Shown here: positions 45,635 through 53,771 of the stretch, in pieces | Numbering within the stretch: the stretch's first letter is position 1 | Layout: each line of letters starts with the position of its first letter | From: Halorussus marinus | Lineage (GTDB): Archaea; Halobacteriota; Halobacteria; Halobacteriales; Haladaptataceae | NCBI RefSeq assembly: GCF_004765795.1 | Contig: NZ_SBIV01000002.1 | Span: forward strand, 310,001 to 374,000 | DNA: 64,000 nt | Direction: 5' to 3' | Program-made: the position numbers and the translations under genes | Notes under the pieces: generated by a model | Told to the model about the DNA's origin: nothing | Databases searched by the model: none | Seen by the model: the letters and a program-made list of their open reading frames with translations, nothing else

Positions 45635-46540
45635 ATGCAACTGGGCGTCATCGGACTGGGCCGGATGGGCCGGATCGTCGTGGACAGGGTACTCGACGCG
45701 GGCCACGACGTGGTCGCGTTCGACCTCGACGAGCAGGCGGTCGCGGACGCCGCCGACGCGGGCGCGACCCCCGCCGACTCGGTGGTCGACCTCGCCGAAC
45801 GCCTCGGCGACGAGAAGCGCATCTGGCTCATGGTGCCGGCGGGCGAGCCGGTCGACGCCGCTCTCGACGACCTCGAACCGCACCTCGGCGCCGACGACGT
45901 CGTGGTCGACGGCGGCAACTCCCACTTCGAGGACTCGACGCGCCGAGCCGACTCGACCGACGCCGCGTACCTCGACTGTGGCACCTCGGGCGGTCCCGCC
46001 GGGGCCGAACTCGGCTTCTCGCTGATGATCGGCGGCCCGGAGTGGGCCTACGGGGAGCTGACCCCGGTCTTCGACGCGGTCGCGACCGGGCCGGCGGGCC
46101 ACGACCGGATGGGGCCGGCCGGGTCGGGCCACTACGTCAAGATGGTCCACAACGGCGTCGAGTACGCGCTGATGCAGGCGTACGGCGAGGGCTTCGAACT
46201 GCTGGCGGAGGGCCGGTACGACCTCGACCTCGAAGCGGTCGCCCGGACGTGGAACAACGGCGCTGTCATCCGGTCGTGGCTCCTCGAACTCTGCGAGGAG
46301 GCGTTCCGCGAGGAGGGCACCCACCTCGGCACGGTCGACGACTACGTGGCCGGCGGCTCGACCGGGACGTGGACCGTCCAGGAGGCGCTCGAACAGGAGG
46401 TCCCGCTCCCGCTGATCTATCAGGCGCTCGCCGAGCGGTTCGGCTCGCGAGCGCCCGACGAGGGTCGGTTCTCGCGCAGACTGGCGAACCGGCTCCGGTA
46501 CGGATTCGGTCGCCACGAGGTCGCGCGACGCGACGAATAG
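45635..46540 (+). CDS. gnd: 6-phosphogluconate dehydrogenase (decarboxylating), short form
   Basis: A 301-residue NAD(P)-dependent enzyme that oxidises 6-phosphogluconate to ribulose 5-phosphate and CO2. The nucleotide motif GLGRMG is at 7-12, substrate motif CGTSGGPAGAELG near 110-122, and the catalytic KMVHNGVEY near 168-176. The roughly 300-residue, YqeC-like form is the usual one in haloarchaea, where it feeds the pentose pathway. ATG at 45635 begins MQLGVIGLG. The last 12 codons, stop and downstream flank are part of a 62-bp sequence repeated 160 bp further on. Confidence 0.93.
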   Translation: MQLGVIGLGRMGRIVVDRVLDAGHDVVAFDLDEQAVADAADAGATPADSVVDLAERLGDEKRIWLMVPAGEPVDAALDDLEPHLGADDVVVDGGNSHFEDSTRRADSTDAAYLDCGTSGGPAGAELGFSLMIGGPEWAYGELTPVFDAVATGPAGHDRMGPAGSGHYVKMVHNGVEYALMQAYGEGFELLAEGRYDLDLEAVARTWNNGAVIRSWLLELCEEAFREEGTHLGTVDDYVAGGSTGTWTVQEALEQEVPLPLIYQALAERFGSRAPDEGRFSRRLANRLRYGFGRHEVARRDE

Positions 46541-46566
46541 ATCCGCGAGCCGAGCGCGGCGAGCGA
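46505..46566. repeat. 62-bp direct repeat, copy 1 (gnd 3' end)
   Basis: Identical to 46665-46726. It covers the last 11 sense codons and stop of gnd plus 26 nt of flank, and runs into the hairpin element at 46561. Confidence 0.92.
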
Positions 46567-46660
46567 GCGGCCCGACGAGCGACCGACGGGAGCGAGGACG
46601 GTTTTCATCGACGGTTTGCAAGCGAGTGGCTCGCGGGCCACGAGCGCAGTAAACGGTCGT
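46561..46660. repeat. Dispersed hairpin element, copy 2
   Basis: Same layout as 12830-12930: GAGCGAGCGGCC lead, GACCGACGGGAG, GTTTTCATCGA, then TTTGCAA and an imperfect GC-rich hairpin (GTGGC/GCCAC inner stem, GTTT/AAAC outer). It lies between convergent gnd and methyltransferase genes, bracketed by the 62-bp direct repeats. Confidence 0.7.
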
Positions 46661-46664
46661 CGGC

Positions 46665-46726
46665 TTCGGTCGCCACGAGGTCGCGCGACGCGACGAATAG
46701 ATCCGCGAGCCGAGCGCGGCGAGCGA
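46665..46726. repeat. 62-bp direct repeat, copy 2
   Basis: Exact copy of 46505-46566. It ends precisely at the stop codon (46727) of the convergent methyltransferase gene. Confidence 0.92.
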
Positions 46727-47497
46727 TCACCGCGCGACCGCCCAGAACCGAACGCTCTGGGGCACCTGCCACAGCAGATCGGGCAGGTCGCTGTCGGCCG
46801 GGTCGTTTTCGACGACCTCGTGGCGCCTGTGCTCGATCAGCCGTCGGACCTCGAAGCCGGCCTCGACCAGCGCGTCGTGGAGGTCCCCGACCGTTCGGTC
46901 GAACACGATCAGCGAGGAGTCGTACGCCTCGTCGATCGCGATCTCCCGGCGACCGGTGTCGAAGTATCCGCGTTCGAACGTCTCGGTCTCCGGGTCGAGG
47001 GCCTCCGAGAGCGGGTGTGGCACGCTGAGCACGAAGACGCCGCCGGGTCGCAGAACGCGGTGGGCCTCGCCGAGCGCCCTGTCGATCCGCTCGACCATCT
47101 GGAACGCCGCCTCCGAGGACGCCGCGTCGAAGCTGTCGTCGGCGAACGGAAGCGCGGTCACGTCGCCGGCGACGAACCGAGCGTCGACCCCGTACAGGTC
47201 CCGCAGTCGCTTCGCGTGTTCGAGTTGCTCACCCGAGAGATCGACGCCGACGACGGGCTCGGCGCCGAGTCGGGCGGTGCCGACGCTTCCCTGCCCGCCG
47301 CCACACCCCAGTTCGACGTACGCTTTCCCCTCGATCGAATCGAGGAGGTCGGGCTGGGGACCGCCCGGGGCGTCGGGCCCGAACGGCGACGGGGCCGGCG
47401 GGAGCCCTCCCTCGGCGGTCTCGGCGTTCCACAGGGCCTGAAAGTCGTCGCTCCATTCGTTCCAGAGCCGTCGGTTCTCCCGTCGGTGGTCGGCCAT
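46727..47497 (-). CDS. Class I SAM-dependent methyltransferase
   Basis: A 256-residue methyltransferase of the UbiE/COQ5-like type. Motif I VELGCGGGQGSVG near residue 59, acidic strand VVGVDLSGEQLEHAK, motif post-II GDVTALPFADDSFDAASSE and motif VLRPGGVFVLSVPHPLSE are complete. The substrate is unknown. ATG at 47497 (MADHRREN) gives a normal methyltransferase. The frame stays open to 47767 and would add one membrane helix, but that stretch is Arg/Ser/Thr-rich and is not included. Ends against the second 62-bp repeat. Confidence 0.88.
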   Translation of the reverse strand: MADHRRENRRLWNEWSDDFQALWNAETAEGGLPPAPSPFGPDAPGGPQPDLLDSIEGKAYVELGCGGGQGSVGTARLGAEPVVGVDLSGEQLEHAKRLRDLYGVDARFVAGDVTALPFADDSFDAASSEAAFQMVERIDRALGEAHRVLRPGGVFVLSVPHPLSEALDPETETFERGYFDTGRREIAIDEAYDSSLIVFDRTVGDLHDALVEAGFEVRRLIEHRRHEVVENDPADSDLPDLLWQVPQSVRFWAVAR

Positions 47498-47795
47498 CGG
47501 CGACTGTTCAGTCCAGCGCCGTATCAAGCTCCCGCCGGTTTGGTATCGTGTCCCACAAAACTGGGTCGCGGCCGATCGGCGGGTCGCGACGCCGGACCGC
47601 CGGTGGGAGGCCACGCGACGGTCAACAGGTGACGACAGAGACCGAGTAGTGGGCGCCGCGATCCCGAAAGCGATCGCCAGAACGAGCGAAGCGAGCCCGC
47701 CCGCCACCCAGAGTCGTTTCACGCGTCGGACCCGAGGGCCCGCTCGCCAAAGCGTTTCCGAGTTCACGCCCGGACGTGAACCCGGTCGCGATTCC

Positions 47796-48371
47796 TCACC
47801 CGAGGACGTAGGCTAACACGGGGTGGCGCTCGACGAGCGGCTCGCCGTCGACCGCGTAGCGCTCGATGAACGCGTCGGCGCCGAGGATGCGGCCGGCGCC
47901 GAACGCCGCGACCGCGAGGAACACGAGCATGTACGCGAAGTCGCCGTTGATGAACCCGTGGGCCATCTCCCAGTTGCCGAAGTAAAACATCAGCATCATG
48001 AAGGCCCCGAAGAACGCCGCGAGCCGGACGAACGCGCCGACGAGGAGCCCGAGCCCGATGAGGAGCTCGCCCCACGGCACCGCGACGTTCGCGAACTCCA
48101 CGAACCACGGCGTCGAGCCCATCCACGCGAACAGTCCCGCGAGGGGGTTGGCGTTTGCCGCCGCGACGTTCGTGAGGTAGCCGCCGGCGCTGAACGGCTC
48201 GGCGGCGGCGAGCTTCGTGAACCCCGAGTACGCGAAGGCCCAGCCCATCATGAGTCGGAGCGAGAGGACGAACCACGCGCTCAGGCTGTGAGCCCGCCCG
48301 CTGACGGTGTATCCGCCGATAGTGCTGGTGAACGTGTTGCTGGAGTCGGGGTTGAGTGTACTGGTAGTCAT
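47796..48371 (-). CDS. DoxX-family membrane protein
   Basis: A 191-residue four-helix membrane protein. The DoxX signature is present: a first helix with LRLMMGWAFAYSGFTKL, PWGELLIGLGLLVGAFVRLAAFFGAFMML in the middle and GAGRILGADAFIERY at the end. Family members include quinol-oxidase subunits and proteins of oxidative-stress or thiosulfate metabolism; no oxidase genes are near, so function is open. ATG at 48371. A TATA-like GATATAGG (48403-48410, minus strand) and a TCTCC-N8-GGAGA inverted repeat (48381-48398) lie between it and the start. Confidence 0.85.
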   Translation of the reverse strand: MTTSTLNPDSSNTFTSTIGGYTVSGRAHSLSAWFVLSLRLMMGWAFAYSGFTKLAAAEPFSAGGYLTNVAAANANPLAGLFAWMGSTPWFVEFANVAVPWGELLIGLGLLVGAFVRLAAFFGAFMMLMFYFGNWEMAHGFINGDFAYMLVFLAVAAFGAGRILGADAFIERYAVDGEPLVERHPVLAYVLG

Positions 48372-48380
48372 GAGAGAGAA

Positions 48381-48410
48381 TCTCCGTACGCTTGGAGACG
48401 CGCGACACCT
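48381..48410 (-). promoter_or_regulatory. doxX-type gene promoter with inverted repeat
   Basis: TATA-like box on the minus strand at 48403-48410. TCTCC-N8-GGAGA (48381-48398) covers the predicted transcription start. A further GATA-N5-TATC lies at 48426-48438. Confidence 0.4.
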
Positions 48411-48489
48411 ATATCAAATTACTGAGATACCTGCTATCACGCGTACGCATTCCGTAGACGCTGGTTTCGAGGCCGCGGATCGGCGCCGA

Positions 48490-49101
48490 TCACCGAGCCG
48501 TCCGTCGCACCCCGCCACGGCGCTCGTACTCGATCCGGGTCGCCATCTCCTCGGCCGTCTCCGGCCCGCAGAGCCGTTCGACGAGGTGGAGCGCCAGATC
48601 GAGCCCGGAGGTGACCCCGCCCGCGGTCAGCACGTCGCCGTCGTCGACCACGCGGGCGTCCGCGACCTCGGCGTCTGTCTCCCGGAGGTCGTCGATCGCG
48701 CTGGCGTGGGTGACCGCCGGCCGGCCGTCGAGGATCCCCGCCTCGGCCAACAGCATGCCGCCGGTGCAGACCGCCGCGAGTTCGACGCCCGAGGCGTGGA
48801 GGTCCGCGAGCGCGTCGGGGAGGTCGCCCTTTTCGGCCTCGGCCCGCGCGCTCGCGTCCGAGCGGTCGTTCCACCCGCCGCCCGGCACCACGACGACGTC
48901 GGGGTCGGCGTCGGCGAGCGTCCCGTCGACCCCGATCCGGAGGCCGTGGGCCGCAGTCACGTCGTCGGTCGGGTCGAGCGCGACCAGCGACACCGCGAGG
49001 TCACACCCGGCGTCGGCGGCGGCCGACAGCACCTCGTAGGGACCCACGGCGTCGAGTTCGTCGAAGCCGTCGTAAACGACGACCGCGATTTCGGTTGGCA
49101 T
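48490..49101 (-). CDS. DJ-1/PfpI family protein
   Basis: A 203-residue class I glutamine-amidotransferase-like protein of the DJ-1/PfpI superfamily. The nucleophile elbow AAVCTGGMLLAEAG places Cys112 correctly, with the conserved acidic residue in GFDELDAVGPYEV (near 15-16). Relatives include isocyanide hydratases and AraC-type regulators' ligand domains as well as glyoxalase III/deglycase proteins. The sequence looks most like the InhA/ThiJ branch, but the reaction is uncertain. ATG at 49101 (MPTEIAVVVYDG). Divergent from the membrane ferredoxin gene. Confidence 0.87.
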   Translation of the reverse strand: MPTEIAVVVYDGFDELDAVGPYEVLSAAADAGCDLAVSLVALDPTDDVTAAHGLRIGVDGTLADADPDVVVVPGGGWNDRSDASARAEAEKGDLPDALADLHASGVELAAVCTGGMLLAEAGILDGRPAVTHASAIDDLRETDAEVADARVVDDGDVLTAGGVTSGLDLALHLVERLCGPETAEEMATRIEYERRGGVRRTAR

Positions 49102-49221
49102 GGCGGATCGCTGGGCCGCTGCGGGCAAAAGCGTGTGGTTTACGGAAACTCGATGCCGGCACCGACGCCCCGCCCCGAGCTGTCGAGGGGCAGGTCGCCG
49201 GCCGGCGAGCAATCACAATGC

Positions 49222-49229
49222 TGTTAAAC
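49222..49229 (+). promoter_or_regulatory. TATA box of the membrane ferredoxin gene
   Basis: TGTTAAAC, centred about 25 bp before the ATG at 49251; leaderless promoter. Confidence 0.55.
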
Positions 49230-49250
49230 CAGTGTTCCGTAGCCCCGCGC

Positions 49251-49829
49251 ATGGTAGACGCACTGGGTCTGGGTCTCGGAGTCACGATGCTCCTCATCGT
49301 GGTGGCCCTTCACTTCTCGAGGGGAACCGAGTGGACGCCCGGCGAAGACATCTCCAAAGAGGTGCTCGAACGCCGCGCTTCGACCGTGCCGGAGACCGAC
49401 TTCCCCGAGCCGATGAACCGCTCGATCGGCGGCGGTGGCGGCGCAGTCGCGGTCGGCGGCGGCGCCGAGGGCGAACTCGCGGGCGACGAGGAGGACGAAG
49501 ACGAAGGATTCGACCCCGACGCCATCGCCGACGACGAGGTCGAGTACTACGAGATCGAGTTCGTCAACGAGGGCGAGACCATCGAGGTCGCCAACAACGA
49601 GAGCCTCCTCGACGCGGGCGAAGACGAGGGCTGGGACCTGCCCTACGCGTGTCGGCAGGGCCAGTGTCTCTCCTGTGGCGGGAAGGTCGCGGACGGCGAC
49701 GCCCACGAGTACGTCCGTCACACCAACAACGAGACGCTCGCCGCCGACGAGGTCGAAAAGGGGTACGTCCTCACCTGTACCGCCCACCCGACCGACGACT
49801 TCAGCCTCGAAACCAACGAGACGCCCTGA
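49251..49829 (+). CDS. Membrane-anchored [2Fe-2S] ferredoxin
   Basis: A 192-residue protein: one N-terminal helix (4-21), a polar stretch, a Gly/Ala/Val-rich spacer (59-76) running into an acidic run (79-96), then a plant-type ferredoxin domain (about 97-185). Cluster ligands are C134, C139 and C142 (CRQGQCLSC) and C176 (LTCTAHP). It probably passes single electrons at the inner face of the membrane; the partner enzyme is unknown. ATG at 49251 is supported by a leaderless TATA box. It differs from the soluble halobacterial ferredoxin in lacking the large acidic insertion. Confidence 0.9.
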   Translation: MVDALGLGLGVTMLLIVVALHFSRGTEWTPGEDISKEVLERRASTVPETDFPEPMNRSIGGGGGAVAVGGGAEGELAGDEEDEDEGFDPDAIADDEVEYYEIEFVNEGETIEVANNESLLDAGEDEGWDLPYACRQGQCLSCGGKVADGDAHEYVRHTNNETLAADEVEKGYVLTCTAHPTDDFSLETNETP

Positions 49830-49880
49830 GTCGACCGCGCCGTCGCAGAGTCGCTCTTTTCCCGACCGAGCGCCCGTTTC

Positions 49881-50975
49881 TCAGACCGGCTGGAGCCGGA
49901 GGACTCGATCGTCCTGGGGGGCCGGCGTCCCCCGTCCGTCCTGATTGCTGGTAGTGACGTAGAGGTGGTCGTCCGGACCGGTGAACGCCGTCCGGAGCCG
50001 GCCGTACTCCTCGTCGAGCAGTCGCTCCTCGTCGACCACCGAGCCGTCTTCGATGCGAACCCGCCTGAGGTGGCGGCCGGCGAGCGTCCCGACGAAGAGG
50101 TCCCCGCGCCAGTCGTCGATCGGGCCGTCGTACACCGCCGCGCTCCCGGGCGCGATCGTCGGCGTGTACGAGGTCACGGGGTCTACGTACGACTCGTCGT
50201 CGCTGGGGCCCATCGCGTCGGGCCACCCGTAGTTTCGGCCCGCCCGGAGGACGTTGATCTCGTCGTCGCGGTCCGGGCCGTGTTCGGTCCCAAAGAGCGT
50301 CCCGTCGGCCCACGCCAGCCCCTGCGGGTTGCGATGGCCGTAGGTGAACACCCGCGGGTCGCCCTCCGCGGGGTTGTCCGGGTGGGCGTCGCCGTCGGGA
50401 GCCACCCGGAGTACCTTGCCCGCGAGCGACTCGCGGTCCCGAGCGCGCTCGCGGTCGCCGGCGTCGCCCGTGGTGACGTAGAGGTACCCCTCGGGGCCGA
50501 AGGCGATCCGACCGCCGTCGTGGACCGTCCCCGCGGGAATGGCGTCGACGACGACGCCGTCGGGGGCAAAGCCCTCGGCGACCCGGTGGCGGACCACGCG
50601 GTTGAGGAGGTCCCCGTCGACCCGGTAGGTGCCGTAGGTGTACGCGAGGTCGGGGTTCTCGGGGTGGAACGCCAGCCCGAGCAGGCCGCCCTCGCCCCGG
50701 TGGGCGATGCGGTCGGTGAAGTCCGCGATCAGTTCGCGCTCGTCGCCGTCGGGGGTGACCCGCTGGATCCGGCCGGGACGCTCGGTGACGTAGAGGTACC
50801 CCTCGGGGTCGAAGCCGGCGCCCCACGGCACCGTCAGCTCCATCGTCACGGTCTCGGTGCGAAAGCGGACGCGCTCGGTGGTGGTCTCGTCGGGCTCGGT
50901 CCCGCCGGTCCGGAGACACCCGCCGAGGCCGACCAGCCCCGCGGTCAGCGACCCCAGGTACGCGCGTCGGTCCAT
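49881..50975 (-). CDS. PQQ-dependent aldose sugar dehydrogenase-like lipoprotein
   Basis: A 364-residue six-bladed beta-propeller of the soluble glucose/aldose dehydrogenase (GdhB/YliI, L-sorbosone) family. A Tat-type lipoprotein signal (MDRRAYLGS, lipobox GLGGC20) sends it outside and anchors it. Family blocks: LTVPWGAGFDPEG, HRGEGGLLGLAFHP (active-site His), HDGGRIAFGPEGYLYV, FTYGHRNPQGLA and TEHGPDRDDEINVL. It oxidises sugars using pyrroloquinoline quinone, if that cofactor is available. Some archaeal relatives are structurally similar but of untested activity. ATG at 50975. Confidence 0.9.
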   Translation of the reverse strand: MDRRAYLGSLTAGLVGLGGCLRTGGTEPDETTTERVRFRTETVTMELTVPWGAGFDPEGYLYVTERPGRIQRVTPDGDERELIADFTDRIAHRGEGGLLGLAFHPENPDLAYTYGTYRVDGDLLNRVVRHRVAEGFAPDGVVVDAIPAGTVHDGGRIAFGPEGYLYVTTGDAGDRERARDRESLAGKVLRVAPDGDAHPDNPAEGDPRVFTYGHRNPQGLAWADGTLFGTEHGPDRDDEINVLRAGRNYGWPDAMGPSDDESYVDPVTSYTPTIAPGSAAVYDGPIDDWRGDLFVGTLAGRHLRRVRIEDGSVVDEERLLDEEYGRLRTAFTGPDDHLYVTTSNQDGRGTPAPQDDRVLRLQPV

Positions 50976-51051
50976 GGCTCGAAGCCACGGGGCCGCCGAA
51001 GAAAAGACCGGTGGTTGGCGCCGAACAGCGCCGGCGACCGGCGGCGCCGGC

Positions 51052-51948
51052 TCACTCGGGCGGGCTGAGATCGCGCTGGAACTCGTCGAACACTTCGAGG
51101 TCCTCGGGCAGGTCGTACTCGATGCGCCGGGCCTCGGTGTCGCCGCCCTCGGCGTCGAGGGGGTCGGCGACGTCCTCCCAGCCGGGCTTGATCTTGACGC
51201 TCTGTGCGGGCTGGCCGACCGCGATGTGGTGGGCGGGGACGTCGCGCTGGACCACCGACTTGGCGCCGACGATCGCGTTCTCGCCGACCCGCACGCCCGC
51301 CCGGACCATCGAGTCGTAGGTGATCCGGGCGTCGTCCTCGACGACGGTGCGGTAGTTGCTGATCTCGGTCTGGTCGACCACGTCGTGGTCGTGGGAGTAG
51401 ACGTGGGCGCCGTCGGAGATCGACACCTGGTCGCCGATCTCGAGTTCGCCCCGATCGTCGAGGTGGACGTCGTCGTGGACGACGACGTTGTCGCCGACGG
51501 TGATGTTGTGGCCGTAGGTGAACGTGATGCCCTTGAAGAACCGACAGTCGTCGCCACACTCGTCGAACAGGTGGTCGGCGAGCATCCGGCGGAATCGGAG
51601 CGCGAACGCGACGTTGTCGGCCATCGGGGTGGCGTCGAACTGGCGCCAGAGCCACTGGAGGTGTTTCGACTCCCGGAAGCGCTCTTCGTCTTTCTCGGCG
51701 TAGTACTCGCTCTCTAAGGTGGCGTTACAGGGGTCGTAGCTCTGGAGGCGGACCCGCTCGGCGGGCGAGACCGCCTCGCCGTCCTGCCAGCGGTCGTAGG
51801 CCGGTCGGTCGCCGTGGAGATCCACCAGCACCTCCTCGACAACCTCGCAGGTGTCTTCCTCGCCCGCGAGCCGCTCGTCGACCGTCGCGATGAACTCCGC
51901 TAACGAGGCCTCCATCTCGTCGGGGAGCTCGACGTGTCGTTTTGTCAT
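51052..51948 (-). CDS. Left-handed beta-helix acyltransferase
   Basis: A 298-residue O-acetyltransferase-like protein. The N-terminal helical part (1-110, acidic) is followed by hexapeptide-repeat coils (about 140-245), such as NITVGDNVVVHDDVHL, GELEIGDQVSISDG, ARITYDSMVRAGVRVGENAIVGAKSVV and the closing HHIAVGQPAQSVKIKPGW. Maltose/galactoside acetyltransferase-like trimeric enzymes use this fold with CoA thioesters; the catalytic His is probably in AHVYSHDHDV. The substrate is not known. ATG at 51948. The 180-bp gap to the PitA gene contains only promoter-like AT-richer sequence. Confidence 0.85.
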   Translation of the reverse strand: MTKRHVELPDEMEASLAEFIATVDERLAGEEDTCEVVEEVLVDLHGDRPAYDRWQDGEAVSPAERVRLQSYDPCNATLESEYYAEKDEERFRESKHLQWLWRQFDATPMADNVAFALRFRRMLADHLFDECGDDCRFFKGITFTYGHNITVGDNVVVHDDVHLDDRGELEIGDQVSISDGAHVYSHDHDVVDQTEISNYRTVVEDDARITYDSMVRAGVRVGENAIVGAKSVVQRDVPAHHIAVGQPAQSVKIKPGWEDVADPLDAEGGDTEARRIEYDLPEDLEVFDEFQRDLSPPE

Positions 51949-52127
51949 GTAGGGACTCGTCTCTGTTAGCGGGGAGTTTGGCGCCTGCGTTGATGGGGGT
52001 TTTGGTTCCGGCGGTACGGGTCAGTTTCGACCGATCGCGGACCCCTCCGTTTCGTTCGGAAACCACGGTCAGGCGTGGCGTTCGTCTCCCGAAATTTCAC
52101 TTCCGCCGCGGGGTCGATTCGCGCGCT

Positions 52128-53651
52128 TCAGGCGAGAAAGACGTGACGCGGTCGGTCGGCGAGCACGTCCCGGCCCCAGTCGACCGTGCTCGAGAACTCC
52201 TCGCTCCGGAAGAACGCCATCGCGTCCTCCTTTGACTCCCACTGGCTGGCGATGAACATGTCGTTTTCGTCCTCGCGGTTGGCCAGCAGGTCGGTGTCGA
52301 GGTGGCCCGCCATCTCCTCGAGCAGGCCGCCGACCGTCTCGAACTTCTCGACGAAGTCCTCGCGGTGCTCGGGTTTGACCGTGTAGAACATCCCCATCGT
52401 GCCGAACCCGCTCTCCTCGCCGGCCCGGCCCACGATGTCGGGGAGGTCCGCGAGGAACCCGCCCGCGGTGTCGGCCGCGCTCTGGGTGTCCCAGATGCTC
52501 ACGACCGCCGAGCGCCCGCCGTGGGGGTTCTCGTAGACGGCGGTCTTGACGTGGGTGTCGTAGTGGTCGAAGTTGCTCCGGAGCCCGTCGACCTCCTCGA
52601 ACAGTTCGTCGGGGTCGGCCTCCGAGTACAGCACCATCGCGTACACGTCCTCGCCGTGGGGCTGGCCCGCGTAGATGTCGAGGTCTTCGAGTTCGCCCCG
52701 GATGGACTCCTCGTCGGCGTCGTCGCCGTCGCCGTCGTGGTGGCCGCTATCGCCGTCGCCACCGCCGTGGGGATGGTCGTCGCCACCGCTGTGGGGATGA
52801 CTGTCGCCGCCCTCCGCGTGGTGGCCCTCGCCGGAGCCGTGGTGGGCCTCGCTCTCGTCGGCGCCCTCGGTCGGGATGGCCTCGCCAGCCATGAACGCAG
52901 GGAGGTCCTCGGGCGGGAACTGCCGGCCGAAGTAGAACGGGCCGAACTCGGCGTACTTCGAACTGCTCTCGTCGAACCGAAGCTCGTACAGCAGGTCCTT
53001 GATCGCGGTCGGGTCGTTGCCGAACAGGTCGACGCCCCACTCGAAGTCGTCGAAGCCGATCGAGCCCGTGATGATCTGTTTGACCTGTCCGGCGTAGGTC
53101 TTGCCGATCTCGCCGTGGGTGTCCATCATCTCGGCGCGCTCGTCGAACGGCAGGTCGTACCAGTTCTGGCCGGGCTGGCGGCGCTTGTCCATCGGGTAGA
53201 AACAGACGAACTCGCTGTCCGGGATCTCGGGGTAGAGCTTGCTCTCGGCGTAGCGTGCGAGCCCGGTGTCCTCGATCTCGGACGGGTCGTTTGTCATCTC
53301 CTCGTTGGTGTAGCCCCCGACCTCCGTCACCGAGACGTAGGAGGTCGACCGCTCGGTGTACGCCGCGAAGCCGGTCTCCTCGAACGACCGCTCGGCGGTG
53401 TCGAGGTCGGCCATCGTCGGCCGGAAGTGCAACACCAGCAGGTCGGCCTTGTGGCCGAGCATCGAGAAGACCGCCGAGGAGCCGTCCTCGGCGTCGGCGA
53501 CCGCGGCGTGGTCGCCGAGGAAGTCGACGCCGTCTTCGAGGGCGGCCTCGCGGTCGCGCTCGGGCGCGGCCCGCCACGCGTCCCAGTCGACCGTCCGGAA
53601 GTCGTGCAGCGCGTACCAGCCTTCGTTCGTCGCCGGGGGTTCTCGGGTCAT
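52128..53651 (-). CDS. pitA: PitA: chlorite-dismutase-like domain fused to monooxygenase-like domain
   Basis: A 507-residue haloarchaeal fusion. Residues about 10-260 are a chlorite-dismutase/HemQ-like heme-binding domain (YALHDFRTVDW, FRPTMADLDTAE, YVSVTEVGGYTN, KRRQPGQNWYDLP, DDFEWGVDLFG). A His/Gly/Asp-rich linker follows (about 276-325). The C-terminal part is a ferredoxin-fold antibiotic-biosynthesis-monooxygenase (ABM) domain, ending QWESKEDAMAFFRSEEF. Such fusions are known from halophilic archaea; a heme-related function (possibly coproheme decarboxylation) is suggested by the HemQ relationship. ATG at 53651 with a TATA-like TCAAAAGCT (53681-53689). Divergent from a PadR regulator. 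Confidence 0.92.
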   Translation of the reverse strand: MTREPPATNEGWYALHDFRTVDWDAWRAAPERDREAALEDGVDFLGDHAAVADAEDGSSAVFSMLGHKADLLVLHFRPTMADLDTAERSFEETGFAAYTERSTSYVSVTEVGGYTNEEMTNDPSEIEDTGLARYAESKLYPEIPDSEFVCFYPMDKRRQPGQNWYDLPFDERAEMMDTHGEIGKTYAGQVKQIITGSIGFDDFEWGVDLFGNDPTAIKDLLYELRFDESSSKYAEFGPFYFGRQFPPEDLPAFMAGEAIPTEGADESEAHHGSGEGHHAEGGDSHPHSGGDDHPHGGGDGDSGHHDGDGDDADEESIRGELEDLDIYAGQPHGEDVYAMVLYSEADPDELFEEVDGLRSNFDHYDTHVKTAVYENPHGGRSAVVSIWDTQSAADTAGGFLADLPDIVGRAGEESGFGTMGMFYTVKPEHREDFVEKFETVGGLLEEMAGHLDTDLLANREDENDMFIASQWESKEDAMAFFRSEEFSSTVDWGRDVLADRPRHVFLA

Positions 53652-53723
53652 ACGTCGGACTCGGGGTCGCGGAGGTAAGGAGCTTTTGAGTCCGTCCGAG
53701 CGCTTCAGGGACGGACGCCGGCG

Positions 53724-53750
53724 TTTCGGTGACCGAAAGCCTTTCAAAAA
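53724..53750 (+). promoter_or_regulatory. PadR promoter: 15-bp palindrome and TATA-like box
   Basis: TTTCGGT-G-ACCGAAA (53724-53738) is a perfect palindrome two bases before CTTTCAAAAA (53741-53750), which lies about 26 bp before the PadR ATG at 53772. The 120-bp interval also contains the divergent pitA promoter, so one site could control both genes. Confidence 0.6.
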
Positions 53751-53771
53751 CGTGGTCGGTACGGTTGGTCA

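Noticed and set aside
47498-47767. N-terminal extension of the methyltransferase, or a separate small membrane protein
   Set aside because: The frame stays open and has one hydrophobic stretch, but it is Arg/Ser/Thr-rich without domain support. The methyltransferase is complete from 47497. The 298-bp gap 47498-47795 otherwise shows nothing.
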